NCBI GenBank assembly: GCA_041648895.1 | Contig: JBAZOB010000012.1 | Coordinates: forward strand, 1 to 31,191 | Reading direction: 5' to 3' | Origin: JBAZOB01 sp041648895 | GTDB lineage: Bacteria > Patescibacteriota > JAHJAL01 | Length of the DNA stretch: 31,191 bases | In this document: positions 1-7,672 of the stretch, one piece after another | How positions within the stretch are numbered: the first letter of the stretch is position 1 | Layout: each line of letters begins with the position of its first letter | Notes under the pieces: model-generated | The model's database searches: none | What the model saw: only the letters and a program-made list of their open reading frames with translations | What the model was told of the DNA's origin: nothing | Made by a program: the position numbers and the translations under genes

Positions 1-1565
1 TGGGACTGGTTCATGGTCAAGGTCTGGCTGATTTACTCATAAACAATAACTATGCCGGTCAATCCGGGCAATCTTCCACTTATACCCTCTATGGCCGGAC
101 AACTTTGAAAAACGGGACTAATTGGGATGATTTGAACGGGATTGTTGTCCAAGCGACGGTGATGGATCTGACTCAAACCAGTAACAATGTGGTGGCCCAG
201 CAAAATTATACTTCCGGGCCGGTTGGCGGCTCGTTTACATTTAGTAATTTGCCTCTGCCCAAGACCAATCCCAATAATTTTACAGCGGTGATGGTCACTT
301 CTTACCCAAGTGATTATAAATATGTGGGTTATACACTGTGCTACAACACCACTACTTGTCACAATCAAACGCCGACTTTCGCCTGGCCGAATATTTTGCA
401 CAACAATGTGAATGACAACGGTTTTGTCGATCTCTGGTTTCATTTTGAGAAGAAAAATCAGGTAACGGTTAATTTATCGGCTGATCCAGAAACGGTGGTT
501 TATAACGGTTCAACCGCCCTGCATTGGACTTCCACGGGCGCTAATTACTGCTGGGGATACGATGGCGGAACGACCGGTTGGTATGGGGAAAAACCAATTA
601 ATGGGTCAAAAACTATCTCTGGTTTAACTAAAGACACAACTTTTAAACTCGTTTGCCGCCTGCAGGACGGGGTGGAAAATGAAAAAAGTGTGACGGTAAA
701 AGTGCAAAATATAACTAATGTGGTGGGAACCTTAAGAGAAGTAAGATGTGATGATACCCGTGATCTAAATTATCGCACTATTACGGCCAGTGGAGATGCC
801 TCTGATCCAGATACACCAGAAAACATTATCCGTATTAATTTTTATTTGGGAAATAGTAAAGAGAATAGTGGCACATATATAGGCAACACAACAACCATTG
901 GGCAACCAGGTAGACCTTTTTCCTTTCAATATGAAGTGAGCAAAAATTTAAAAAGTAGTATTTATGCTTATGCAATAGATAGCCAGTCTGGTCAGGAAAA
1001 ATACATTGGCATGTTTAACTATGATTGTCGCAGCCAGGAAAATAATGTGACTAATCAATATGTGGTTCAAGGCAATGTGGTCAATGAAAGTGGCCAGAGC
1101 ATTGGTACGGGGCAGGTTTTACTTTATGTAAATGATGGTAAAAAAAATAATATCAGCAATACCGCGGTTAATCCGTTTAGCATGAATCTGACTGACGAAG
1201 GACCGTTGGTGGTGGGAATTGACGCGACTAAACCGGTGGCGGGTAAATATGAAGTATTGGGCTACACTATGTGCGCCAATTCAACCACTTGTCACAATAG
1301 TCAAAGTAAGATAAGCAAGAGTAGTTTTGACTACACTTTTGCGGCGGCCGGTTATATTGATGTCCGTTGGTATGTGCGGGATTTGAGCGTGGTCACGCCC
1401 CCCGTGGATGAGCCGCCTGTCGATGAGGAGCCGGTAGATGAAGAACCAGTGGTGGAGCCACCAGCGCCAGCCTTGAAGATTAATTTGTCCGCCTATGATG
1501 CCGAAGGTGATTTGTCCGATAGTTCAGTTACTTTGCCGTATAATTCTGATCTTACCCTGAAATAG
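1..1565 (+). CDS. modular surface protein, 5' end outside window, ends at in-frame TAG
   Basis: The reading frame (first full codon at base 3) is already open at the window edge, so this is the 3' part of a longer gene; the TTG at 105 is not a convincing start. Three module types are visible. Module A carries a GYT-C-x-N-TTCHN signature and occurs twice (near bases 320 and 1260). Module B is an Ig-like domain with WTSTGANYC, near base 525. Module C ends in a YAID...YDC pattern, near base 960. A Pro/Glu/Asp-rich linker (PVDEPPVDEEPVDEEP, about 1398-1450) precedes a second module B that is cut by TAG at 1563. The residues look extracellular (Asn/Thr/Ser-rich, paired cysteines), but the signal peptide would lie upstream of the window. 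The next reading frame continues in the same phase, so the two are probably one interrupted gene. Exact function is unknown; a cell-surface adhesive or structural role is inferred. Confidence 0.8.
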   Translation, partial: GLVHGQGLADLLINNNYAGQSGQSSTYTLYGRTTLKNGTNWDDLNGIVVQATVMDLTQTSNNVVAQQNYTSGPVGGSFTFSNLPLPKTNPNNFTAVMVTSYPSDYKYVGYTLCYNTTTCHNQTPTFAWPNILHNNVNDNGFVDLWFHFEKKNQVTVNLSADPETVVYNGSTALHWTSTGANYCWGYDGGTTGWYGEKPINGSKTISGLTKDTTFKLVCRLQDGVENEKSVTVKVQNITNVVGTLREVRCDDTRDLNYRTITASGDASDPDTPENIIRINFYLGNSKENSGTYIGNTTTIGQPGRPFSFQYEVSKNLKSSIYAYAIDSQSGQEKYIGMFNYDCRSQENNVTNQYVVQGNVVNESGQSIGTGQVLLYVNDGKKNNISNTAVNPFSMNLTDEGPLVVGIDATKPVAGKYEVLGYTMCANSTTCHNSQSKISKSSFDYTFAAAGYIDVRWYVRDLSVVTPPVDEPPVDEEPVDEEPVVEPPAPALKINLSAYDAEGDLSDSSVTLPYNSDLTLK

Positions 1566-1577
1566 CGGATTGATAAT

Positions 1578-2942
1578 ATGACGGAAACTGATAGTTGTTC
1601 GATTACCAATGATGTGGATAGCCAAAAATATAATATTGAAACCGATCGGGGGACAACTGATTTTACTAATTTAACTAAAACAGCTACTTTTACCCTGCAA
1701 TGCAATAATGATGAAAAAGACAGTATTGATATTATTGTCGAAAGTAAAGATTTGCCAGAGGAAGATATTAATTACGAAAATTTATCCGGCAAGATTGATA
1801 ATATTCAATGTGATAACAGTAAATGGCTTGATAGTGTATTTACGCGCTATGTGGGCGTGTACGCCAATTTGGTAAAACTGGAAGGCACTATTGATGACGT
1901 GGCCGGCAATGAAGATTGGTATCGGATTGGATTTTACCTGGATGGCGATAATTACATTGGTTCAACCTATAGCCAGGAGGGACAATTTGAATTTAGCTTT
2001 AATCCTCTGTTAAGACAAAATGTGGCCTGGAATGGCCTGCCGGATCTGACCGGTGATGTCTATGTCTACGCCATTGATCAGGAAGGTAACCGATTGGCCT
2101 ATCTGGACCGGGTGGAATATGATTGCGATTTGCACGAATACTCAATTCCGGAGAAACAACCGGAGATGGTGATTAAAAATTTAACTTTGGATTTTGGCGT
2201 GCAGCTAAAAAATCGCGGTGGCAGTTTGAACGATGAAATTACGGTGGAGGAAAACGGCACCGAGCCGATGCTTTCTTGGACTAGTCAAAATACCGTGGCT
2301 TGCGTGGCGGGCGGCGACTGGGGTGGCCGTAATGATAATGATAGTGGCAAAAAATTAAGTGGCAGCGAAATATTGTACGATCTGACTCCCGGACATTATG
2401 AATATATCTTAACCTGTCGGGGAGCCAATGAAACTTCCAAGGTGGAAAAGCGGGTGGTGGTGGAGGTGACGGCCAGCGATAAGACCGAAGATAATGTACC
2501 GGCCGGACTGGAAGATTATGCCTACCAGATTGTCAATCAATCGGCTGACGCGGCGATGAAGCCGGGGGAGAAAAAGATTTTCTGGGTGACACTGGAAAAC
2601 GTGGGCCGAAAGACGTGGAATAATAATGGCACTGATGGCGAAACCTATTTGATCAATTATCCGGTGGGACAAGATAGCCCGTATTACACTAAATACGATA
2701 ACAATGGGCAAGCCAATTGGATCAGCCCGAGTAAGATTCGCCGCGGTGATTCACCACTGGCCAAATATGGCGACGAGATGAGTTTTGGTTTCTTGGTAAC
2801 CGCGCCGGTTAACCCGAACAGCGATGTTTTGACCCAGTGCGCGACGCTGGAAATCAAAGATGGCCAGGGCAATATGGAGGTGGCGATTGATCAGGATCAA
2901 TTAAACGTCCATCCAATTTGTTGGGATATGATATTTGAATAA
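1578..2942 (+). CDS. continuation of the interrupted modular surface protein
   Basis: This frame is in the same phase as the preceding one, separated only by a TAG and four further codons. Read from its first ATG it begins in the middle of an Ig-like module (TETDSC matches the STGANYC part of the upstream copy), has no signal peptide and no Shine-Dalgarno site, so it is unlikely to be an independent gene. After the rest of module B comes a second module C (VYVYAIDQEGNRLAYLDRV..YDC), a third module B with an intact Trp (MLSWTSQNTVAC), and a C-terminal module D (FWVTLENVGRKTW...CWDM). Module D resembles NBR1/NPCBM-associated Ig-like domains and is also found twice in the next gene. Whether the product is made depends on read-through, an upstream sequencing error, or re-initiation. 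Function beyond a probable surface role cannot be assigned. Confidence 0.7.
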   Translation: MTETDSCSITNDVDSQKYNIETDRGTTDFTNLTKTATFTLQCNNDEKDSIDIIVESKDLPEEDINYENLSGKIDNIQCDNSKWLDSVFTRYVGVYANLVKLEGTIDDVAGNEDWYRIGFYLDGDNYIGSTYSQEGQFEFSFNPLLRQNVAWNGLPDLTGDVYVYAIDQEGNRLAYLDRVEYDCDLHEYSIPEKQPEMVIKNLTLDFGVQLKNRGGSLNDEITVEENGTEPMLSWTSQNTVACVAGGDWGGRNDNDSGKKLSGSEILYDLTPGHYEYILTCRGANETSKVEKRVVVEVTASDKTEDNVPAGLEDYAYQIVNQSADAAMKPGEKKIFWVTLENVGRKTWNNNGTDGETYLINYPVGQDSPYYTKYDNNGQANWISPSKIRRGDSPLAKYGDEMSFGFLVTAPVNPNSDVLTQCATLEIKDGQGNMEVAIDQDQLNVHPICWDMIFE

Positions 2943-2950
2943 ATAATTGA

Positions 2951-2956
2951 TATAAT
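2951..2956 (+). promoter_or_regulatory. possible -10 element before the 2983 gene
   Basis: A perfect TATAAT lies in the 40-base gap between the interrupted surface gene and the next start codon. No acceptable -35 is present at 16-18 bases, so this may be chance in an AT-rich spacer. If used, the leader would be about 20 nt and without a Shine-Dalgarno site. Confidence 0.35.
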
Positions 2957-2982
2957 GCAATCTTATATTAATTATTTTAACC

Positions 2983-4821
2983 ATGAAAAAACTATTTGCC
3001 TGGATCGGCGTAATTGCCATCCTGGTCAGTGTGGTCAGCATTTTTACCTTCAGCGCCCAGGCGGCGAGTAATTATGACTACGAAATCAGTGAGAAATCAC
3101 CCAATCCGACTCTGACGCAAGAGGAAGAGATTATTCTTTGGGCTAAACTCAAGAACACCGGCACTTCATCCTGGTTTTCGGATAGTAGTAATGGCGGGGA
3201 CACATGTTATACAACTGAGGATGGGCAGATGTATTGTATGGGCGCCCTGGTGGAACCAACTAGGTTAGGGACGATTCGGCCAACTGATCGCAATAGTGGT
3301 TTTTTTACTTATAATAACTGGATCTCGACTAACCGAGCTCACCAATTGGATGAAGGGACAGTGGACCCGGGTGAGACTGGTTCATTTGGTTTCTATGTGA
3401 CTGTGCCGCGCGACATGAAAGCGGGAGTGTACAAGGAATGTTTCGCGCCGGTAGTGGAAGGCATGACCTGGATGGCGGACAAGGGTTTGTGCTGGGATAT
3501 CACCGTGGTGGGAGCGCCGCTGGATTATTATTATGCGGCGCAGATTGATGAATCCAATAATGATAGTTATCAACAGTTAGTGCTGGAGCCAGGACAAGGT
3601 GAGACGATTACTTTTACTTTATTAAATACCGGCTCTTCCACCTGGGAAAGGAACGGACAGTATCCAGTGCATTTGGCGGTCAATTATGACGATCCGGGTA
3701 ATTTTTACAATTCCTCCTGGTTATCCCAAAATCGGCCGGCTATGTTGCGGGAAGACAAAGTAGCGCCCGGGCAATTGGGTCATTTTGATGTTTATGTGGA
3801 GGCACCGAGTTTGAGTGAGGGCTGGTATTATGGCGTGACTTTGTCGGATTATTATTGGCTGGTGGCGGAAGGGCGAGAGTGGTTTGATAATTATGATGAA
3901 AATTATTACTATATGGCTCTGCAGGTTGACGTGATTCTGGTGGAAGACGCTGCCTATCAGGAAGAAGTGACAGCCATGAATGAAGCCTGGGACAGTGTTG
4001 ATTCTTTTGCCTATGAAGGCAGTATAATTAGCGACAGTAGTTATGGATCGGATAATTATACAATTGATCTGTCGGGTGAGATGGACCAGCATGACGCGGA
4101 CAATGTGATTAACAATATGCTGATGGAAATGACATACGATTATCAAGATTATTATCTTTGTACGAGCGAGGTGGATGGATGTGATAATTCAGATGGTAGC
4201 ATGTCTGGTAAATTAGATATGGAGATAGAAATCCGGGAACAAGGCGATGAATCATATATTCGATTCAAGATTGATGATCTGGCCAGTAATGATCTGGAAT
4301 CTCTGGCTGATCTGAATGATAAATGGATTAAAATCGACGAAGAGTCAGTGCGCGATTTATTTGAGAGCTGGGGGCTGGACTATGACGAATATGTGACGGA
4401 TACTGATCAAACCGACACAGTTTTTGACGAAGAACTGGACCGGCTAATCAATGACACTGATCAGCTGATCTTGACCGAACTCTCCGGCACGGAAGAAATT
4501 GATAACGTCATGACCAATCATTATCAATTTGTGATGAATGTGGACCAATCACAGTGGATGTACAATAATTATTTATATGGAGAAATCTGGATCGGCGAAG
4601 ATGATCACCTTCCCTATCGACTGGTTATGTCTAGTTTTGATAATTACTCTGGATACACTTATTACGATCTAACCCTGAAAGATTATAATCAGCATTTCAC
4701 TTTTGACCCACCAAGTGAATATCTGACTTTGACCGAGGTGATGGATATTATTGACGATCTCATGAACGATGTCATGGCCAACAACGTTTTTGCTCAAAGT
4801 CTGGCAAAGAGAATTTTATAA
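2983..4821 (+). CDS. secreted protein, two NBR1-like Ig domains plus LolA/LppX-like C-terminal domain
   Basis: The 612-residue product starts with a clear signal peptide: KK, then a hydrophobic stretch at residues 4-23, and an SAQA cleavage site near residue 27. Residues about 30-170 and 175-315 are two copies of an Ig-like module with the pattern LKNTGTSSW / LLNTGSSTW and a CWDI strand; the same module ends the preceding gene, so the two are paralogous neighbours. The C-terminal half (about 325-612) has the layout of LolA/LppX/DUF6612-type lipid-binding-like domains (EAWDSVDSFAYEG..., SYIRFKIDDL..., WIKIDEESVRDLF). This resemblance is by pattern only. There is no lipobox cysteine, so it is probably exported rather than a lipoprotein. 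It lies 40 bases after the previous gene and ends just before a strong terminator. Role: cell-surface or secreted protein, partner unknown. Confidence 0.85.
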   Translation: MKKLFAWIGVIAILVSVVSIFTFSAQAASNYDYEISEKSPNPTLTQEEEIILWAKLKNTGTSSWFSDSSNGGDTCYTTEDGQMYCMGALVEPTRLGTIRPTDRNSGFFTYNNWISTNRAHQLDEGTVDPGETGSFGFYVTVPRDMKAGVYKECFAPVVEGMTWMADKGLCWDITVVGAPLDYYYAAQIDESNNDSYQQLVLEPGQGETITFTLLNTGSSTWERNGQYPVHLAVNYDDPGNFYNSSWLSQNRPAMLREDKVAPGQLGHFDVYVEAPSLSEGWYYGVTLSDYYWLVAEGREWFDNYDENYYYMALQVDVILVEDAAYQEEVTAMNEAWDSVDSFAYEGSIISDSSYGSDNYTIDLSGEMDQHDADNVINNMLMEMTYDYQDYYLCTSEVDGCDNSDGSMSGKLDMEIEIREQGDESYIRFKIDDLASNDLESLADLNDKWIKIDEESVRDLFESWGLDYDEYVTDTDQTDTVFDEELDRLINDTDQLILTELSGTEEIDNVMTNHYQFVMNVDQSQWMYNNYLYGEIWIGEDDHLPYRLVMSSFDNYSGYTYYDLTLKDYNQHFTFDPPSEYLTLTEVMDIIDDLMNDVMANNVFAQSLAKRIL

Positions 4822-4840
4822 TCACAATATAGTTGAAGCG

Positions 4841-4875
4841 AAACCCTCTTTTATTTAATAAAGGAGGGTTTTTTT
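4841..4875 (+). terminator. intrinsic terminator after the surface-protein cluster
   Basis: A 14-bp stem (4841-4854 with 4858-4871, one G-U pair) with a three-base loop runs directly into five T. It lies 20 bases after the stop of the 2983 gene and ends that transcription unit. Confidence 0.9.
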
Positions 4876-4910
4876 GTATAATAAACATAGAAAAAGAAAT
4901 GGATACTCTT

Positions 4911-5033
4911 GTCATCCCCGCCTTGAGCGGGGATCTCATCATCAAGAACGCAAATAACGCGTTACATATGAGATCCCCGCTAACCCACCCCACCAATCTA
5001 ACGAGTTGGCGGGGACCCCGGAAGGCGGGATGA
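4911..5033. repeat. nested palindromic repeat, copy 1
   Basis: It begins with GTCATCCCCGCCTTGAGCG and contains nested GC-rich arms: GCGGGGATCTCAT pairs with ATGAGATCCCCGC around a loop containing ACGCGTTACAT. It continues with an AACCCACCCCACCAATC segment that is also present in copy 2. Related copies lie at 19698-19931, 23688-23801 and 24947-25112. No coding function: the reading frame through it (…SPLTHPTNLTSWRGPRKAG) recurs only because the repeat recurs. It looks like a MITE or REP-type non-autonomous element. Confidence 0.85.
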
Positions 5034-5072
5034 GAGTTGATGTTATTTTATTTTTATAAATAGGCAAGCACA

Positions 5073-5987
5073 ATGAAAGATATCATAATTATCGGTTCTG
5101 GGCCGGCAGGCATGACGGCGGCAATTTATACGGCGCGCGCTCAATTAAGTCCATTGGTGGCGGCTGGTTTGCAGTGGGGAGGACTGCTCATGTGGACGAC
5201 GGAAGTGGAGAATTTTCCCGGGTGGCCGGAGGCGATTTTGGGACCGGAATTGATGGGTAATATGAAAAAACAAGCCGAGAAATTTGGGGCGGAGTTTGTC
5301 TTGGAAGATGTCGCCGAAGTTGATTTTTCGACTCGACCTTATCGAGTGAAGATTGGTGAGACCTGGCACGAGGCCAAAAGCGTGATTGTGGCGGCGGGGA
5401 CCAAACCGAAAGTACTCAAATTACCAGGAGAAAAGCAATTGATCGGTAAAGGTTTGTCGGTGTGTGCCACTTGCGACGGGGCTTTTTTCCGGGACAAAGA
5501 AGTAATTGTCATTGGGGGCGGCGACAGTGCTATGGAAGAGGCCATGTTTTTGACCAAATTTGCCCGACGGGTAAGATTGCTGGTTCGCAGTGACCGGGCC
5601 CGAGCCAGTAAGATAATGTTTGAGCGAGTGCAGGGTAATCCCAAGATTGAAGTACTTTTTAATACTGAAGTGACGGAATATTTAACCGAAAATAATCTGC
5701 TTAGTGGGGTAAAGATTTTTAATAATCAGACTCAGGAAACAGGTGAGTTACCAGCCAGTGGTCTATTTTTTGCCATCGGTCACATGCCCTCCACCAAAAT
5801 ATTCGATGGCCAACTGGAAACTGATGAGGCCGGATATCTGGTAGTCAAAAATCAGACCCGTTCCAATAAGGAAGGGATATTTATTGCCGGTGATATTGAG
5901 GACAAAAACTACCGCCAGGCCATCACGGCAGCCGGTTCGGGTTGTAAAGCGGCCATTGACGCTATCCGCTGGCTGCAGGAGAATTAA
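5073..5987 (+). CDS. trxB: thioredoxin reductase (TrxB family)
   Basis: FAD- and NADPH-dependent disulfide reductase that would reduce thioredoxin in the cytoplasm. The 304-residue length is normal for the low-molecular-weight family. The N-terminal FAD-binding GSGPAG is at residues 8-13, the redox-active CATC is at 131-134, and the NADPH-binding GGGDSAMEEA follows at 148-157. The C-terminal FAD signature IFIAGDIEDKNYRQ and the helix after it (ITAAGSGCKAAIDA) are intact. The ATG at 5073 is the only sensible start, since the GSGPAG begins eight residues in. The next gene starts 29 bases downstream with its own ribosome binding site, so the two are probably co-transcribed. No thioredoxin gene is seen nearby. 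A ferredoxin or NADPH-dependent variant reductase cannot be excluded from motifs alone, but the CATC site makes TrxB the best call. Confidence 0.97.
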   Translation: MKDIIIIGSGPAGMTAAIYTARAQLSPLVAAGLQWGGLLMWTTEVENFPGWPEAILGPELMGNMKKQAEKFGAEFVLEDVAEVDFSTRPYRVKIGETWHEAKSVIVAAGTKPKVLKLPGEKQLIGKGLSVCATCDGAFFRDKEVIVIGGGDSAMEEAMFLTKFARRVRLLVRSDRARASKIMFERVQGNPKIEVLFNTEVTEYLTENNLLSGVKIFNNQTQETGELPASGLFFAIGHMPSTKIFDGQLETDEAGYLVVKNQTRSNKEGIFIAGDIEDKNYRQAITAAGSGCKAAIDAIRWLQEN

Positions 5988-6016
5988 TTAAGAATTAAAA
6001 TAAGGGAGTATTTATT

Positions 6017-6769
6017 ATGATGAAAGAAACTATGAACGAAGAAACGCCGGCAGAAGAGATCAAGCAGCTTTTGTCGGATAAAAATTATCATCATTTGGCG
6101 GAGGTAAAAAAATTGGGCGGGGAAGTGGTTGGAGGTTATATTGACCAATCAAAATATTCTGATGGTGAGAAAAGAACTATGCATAAGTTTGCTAAAATGA
6201 CGGGGAGACTTTTAGGGGAAAAAGAAATAGAATCTTTTCGTCGAGACCAAAAGGGTTTTACTACAGATTTTTTAAAGGAACATGTGGCTGATCTGACAGT
6301 CGATGATTTGGAGAATACAGTTAAGTTTGCTAAAGAATATAAAGAGAAAAATCAACTAGAAAGTGGAAAAAATATGTTTGATAGTCATGAGAATATTATT
6401 CAAATCGAAGCGGCGGGTAAAAAATTGGAAGAATATCTGAATAAATTTAACGATGTGGCTGGAAAGTTTTATTCCGAGGCAACCAGGATAGTTATTCCGA
6501 AAATATTACCTTTGGGAGAGGATTTAAATAAAGTAGTTGTAAAATTTGCTCAGCTTATAGAAAGTGTGGCTTTTAACAAAAATTTAATGAGTGATCATCC
6601 TGAATATGGTAAGCGGTTGGGTAAAGGTTACAATCCAATCAATAACTTTCAGATTGGCCTGAAGTTTTTTGGCGATAATATTGGCCGGGTTTTACAAACC
6701 AAAGAAGAAAAAGAAGCCACCTTGCAAGCACTTAAGGATGTGTATTTGGGAGATAAAAAAGCCGCCTAG
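6017..6769 (+). CDS. hypothetical protein, helical, cytoplasmic
   Basis: I do not recognise this 250-residue protein. It has no signal peptide or membrane segment and is rich in Lys, Glu and Leu with long predicted amphipathic helices (DLTVDDLENTVKFAKEYKE; EAAGKKLEEYLNKFNDVAG). It also contains a short Gly/Asn-rich stretch (KRLGKGYNPINNFQIGLKF). Its start is well supported by AAGGGAG at 6002-6008, eight bases before the ATG at 6017. This is one of very few clear Shine-Dalgarno sequences in the window. It begins 29 bases after trxB, so a shared transcript is likely, and it ends with TAG 31 bases before an intrinsic terminator. A link to redox biology is suggested only by this neighbourhood. 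Confidence 0.85.
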   Translation: MMKETMNEETPAEEIKQLLSDKNYHHLAEVKKLGGEVVGGYIDQSKYSDGEKRTMHKFAKMTGRLLGEKEIESFRRDQKGFTTDFLKEHVADLTVDDLENTVKFAKEYKEKNQLESGKNMFDSHENIIQIEAAGKKLEEYLNKFNDVAGKFYSEATRIVIPKILPLGEDLNKVVVKFAQLIESVAFNKNLMSDHPEYGKRLGKGYNPINNFQIGLKFFGDNIGRVLQTKEEKEATLQALKDVYLGDKKAA

Positions 6770-6800
6770 TTTTTACCTCGATTGTTCTCTGATATTAAAT

Positions 6801-6834
6801 AATCTATCATGAAGCTGCATGGTAGATTTTTTTT
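6801..6834 (+). terminator. intrinsic terminator after trxB unit
   Basis: An 11-bp stem (6801-6811 with 6818-6828, one G-U pair) and a six-base loop run into eight T. It ends the trxB-hypothetical unit before the adjacent repeat element. Confidence 0.88.
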
Positions 6835-6838
6835 GAAT

Positions 6839-6943
6839 GTCATCCTCAACCCTAAACGAGTCTTCGAGTGCTAGGGATTGGGGATCTCTCCTGGATCCCC
6901 AATCAGAAGCGCTCCGATGCGTCGCTTTCTGTTGAGGATGACA
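6839..6943. repeat. 105-bp MITE-like palindromic element
   Basis: Perfect 13-bp terminal inverted repeats (TGTCATCCTCAAC and GTTGAGGATGACA) bound an element that contains a second inverted pair, GATTGGGGATC (6876-6886) and GATCCCCAATC (6894-6904). It shares only the outer GTCATCC with the repeat family at 4911 and elsewhere, so it is a different or diverged family. It contains no reading frame of note. Confidence 0.85.
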
Positions 6944-6990
6944 CACTATCCATTTGTTGTAATAAATATTGAAACACATCGTTAATATCT

Positions 6991-7626
6991 ATGAAAGATC
7001 ACTTAAAACTGGATGAAAATATGGAGCAGGAGCTGGTGGCGCGAGCCAAACAGGACGAGGCCGGGTTTACGGAGTTGTACAACTATTTTTTTCCCAAGAT
7101 CTACGGATACATTTATAAACGAGTGGGCCAGAGGCAGGCGTGTGAGGATATTGTCTCGGAGGTGTTTATGAAAGTATTTGTTAATTTGGAGAAATACGAG
7201 TCTCGAGGGTTTTCCTTTTCCAGTTGGCTCTACAAAATTGCCACCAATCGATTGATCGATTATTACCGCGAACAAGGTAAAAAAGCGACCGTTGACGTCG
7301 AGAAAGTTTTGCATATCAAGTCGGTGGACGACACCAGCCACCAAGTCGAAATTAATCTGGAGGTGGAAAAGGTGAAAAAAATCATTAATGAATTGCCCGA
7401 TAAATATCAAGAAGTGCTAAATTTAAAATTTTTTGGCGAACTGAGCAATATCGAAATCGCGCGGATATTGAACATCACCGAAAACAATGCCGGCATTATT
7501 ATTTTCCGCGCCCTAAAAAAATTCCGCGCCCATTACCATCAAAAAAATATTGATCATGAAAATAATGTAGGGGCGGGTTTTAAACCCGCCCAACGCGCGG
7601 CCCAGGCGCAATTTGATAAAAAATAA
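6991..7626 (+). CDS. ECF-like sigma-70 family RNA polymerase sigma factor
   Basis: The 211-residue protein has sigma region 2 at about residues 18-95 (ACEDIVSEVFMKVFVNL, then FSSWLYKIATNRLIDYYRE, the -10-binding helices). Region 4 is at about 126-180 (ELPDKYQEVLNLKFFGELSN, then the helix-turn-helix IEIARILNITENNAGIIIFR). Regions 1 and 3 are absent, as in extracytoplasmic-function sigma factors. The next gene begins 46 bases downstream and encodes a membrane protein with an anti-sigma-like cytoplasmic head, so this is probably a sigma/anti-sigma pair responding to an envelope signal. The last 20 residues (from NNVGAGFKPAQ on) are encoded by a palindromic genomic repeat and have no family counterpart. 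The ATG at 6991 has no Shine-Dalgarno site; the ATG at 7021 is an alternative that would still keep region 2. Confidence 0.93.
   Translation: MKDHLKLDENMEQELVARAKQDEAGFTELYNYFFPKIYGYIYKRVGQRQACEDIVSEVFMKVFVNLEKYESRGFSFSSWLYKIATNRLIDYYREQGKKATVDVEKVLHIKSVDDTSHQVEINLEVEKVKKIINELPDKYQEVLNLKFFGELSNIEIARILNITENNAGIIIFRALKKFRAHYHQKNIDHENNVGAGFKPAQRAAQAQFDKK
7567..7591. repeat. GTAGGGGCGGGTTT palindrome inside the sigma gene
   Basis: GTAGGGGCGGGTTT followed by T and AAACCCGCCC forms a palindrome (10-bp arms at 7571-7580 and 7582-7591). The same unit occurs twice, in opposite orientations, within the inverted repeat at 16782-17002. Here it is translated as part of the sigma factor's C-terminal tail. 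Confidence 0.85.
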
Positions 7627-7672
7627 TTAAGAACGCGAAAAAGCCATAAGGTAAAAAATAATTTTTTAAAAC

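Noticed and set aside
1563..1565. TAG read as an amino acid (altered genetic code)
   Set aside because: TAG ends the 6017-6769 gene and the 346-residue surface gene at 23811, and TGA ends the Clp and nrdD genes, so all three stops appear to work normally.
4833..5033. Small reading frames through the palindromic repeats (also 19699-19914 and 24929-25372)
   Set aside because: Their similar peptides come only from the repeated DNA; they have no ribosome binding sites and no protein features.
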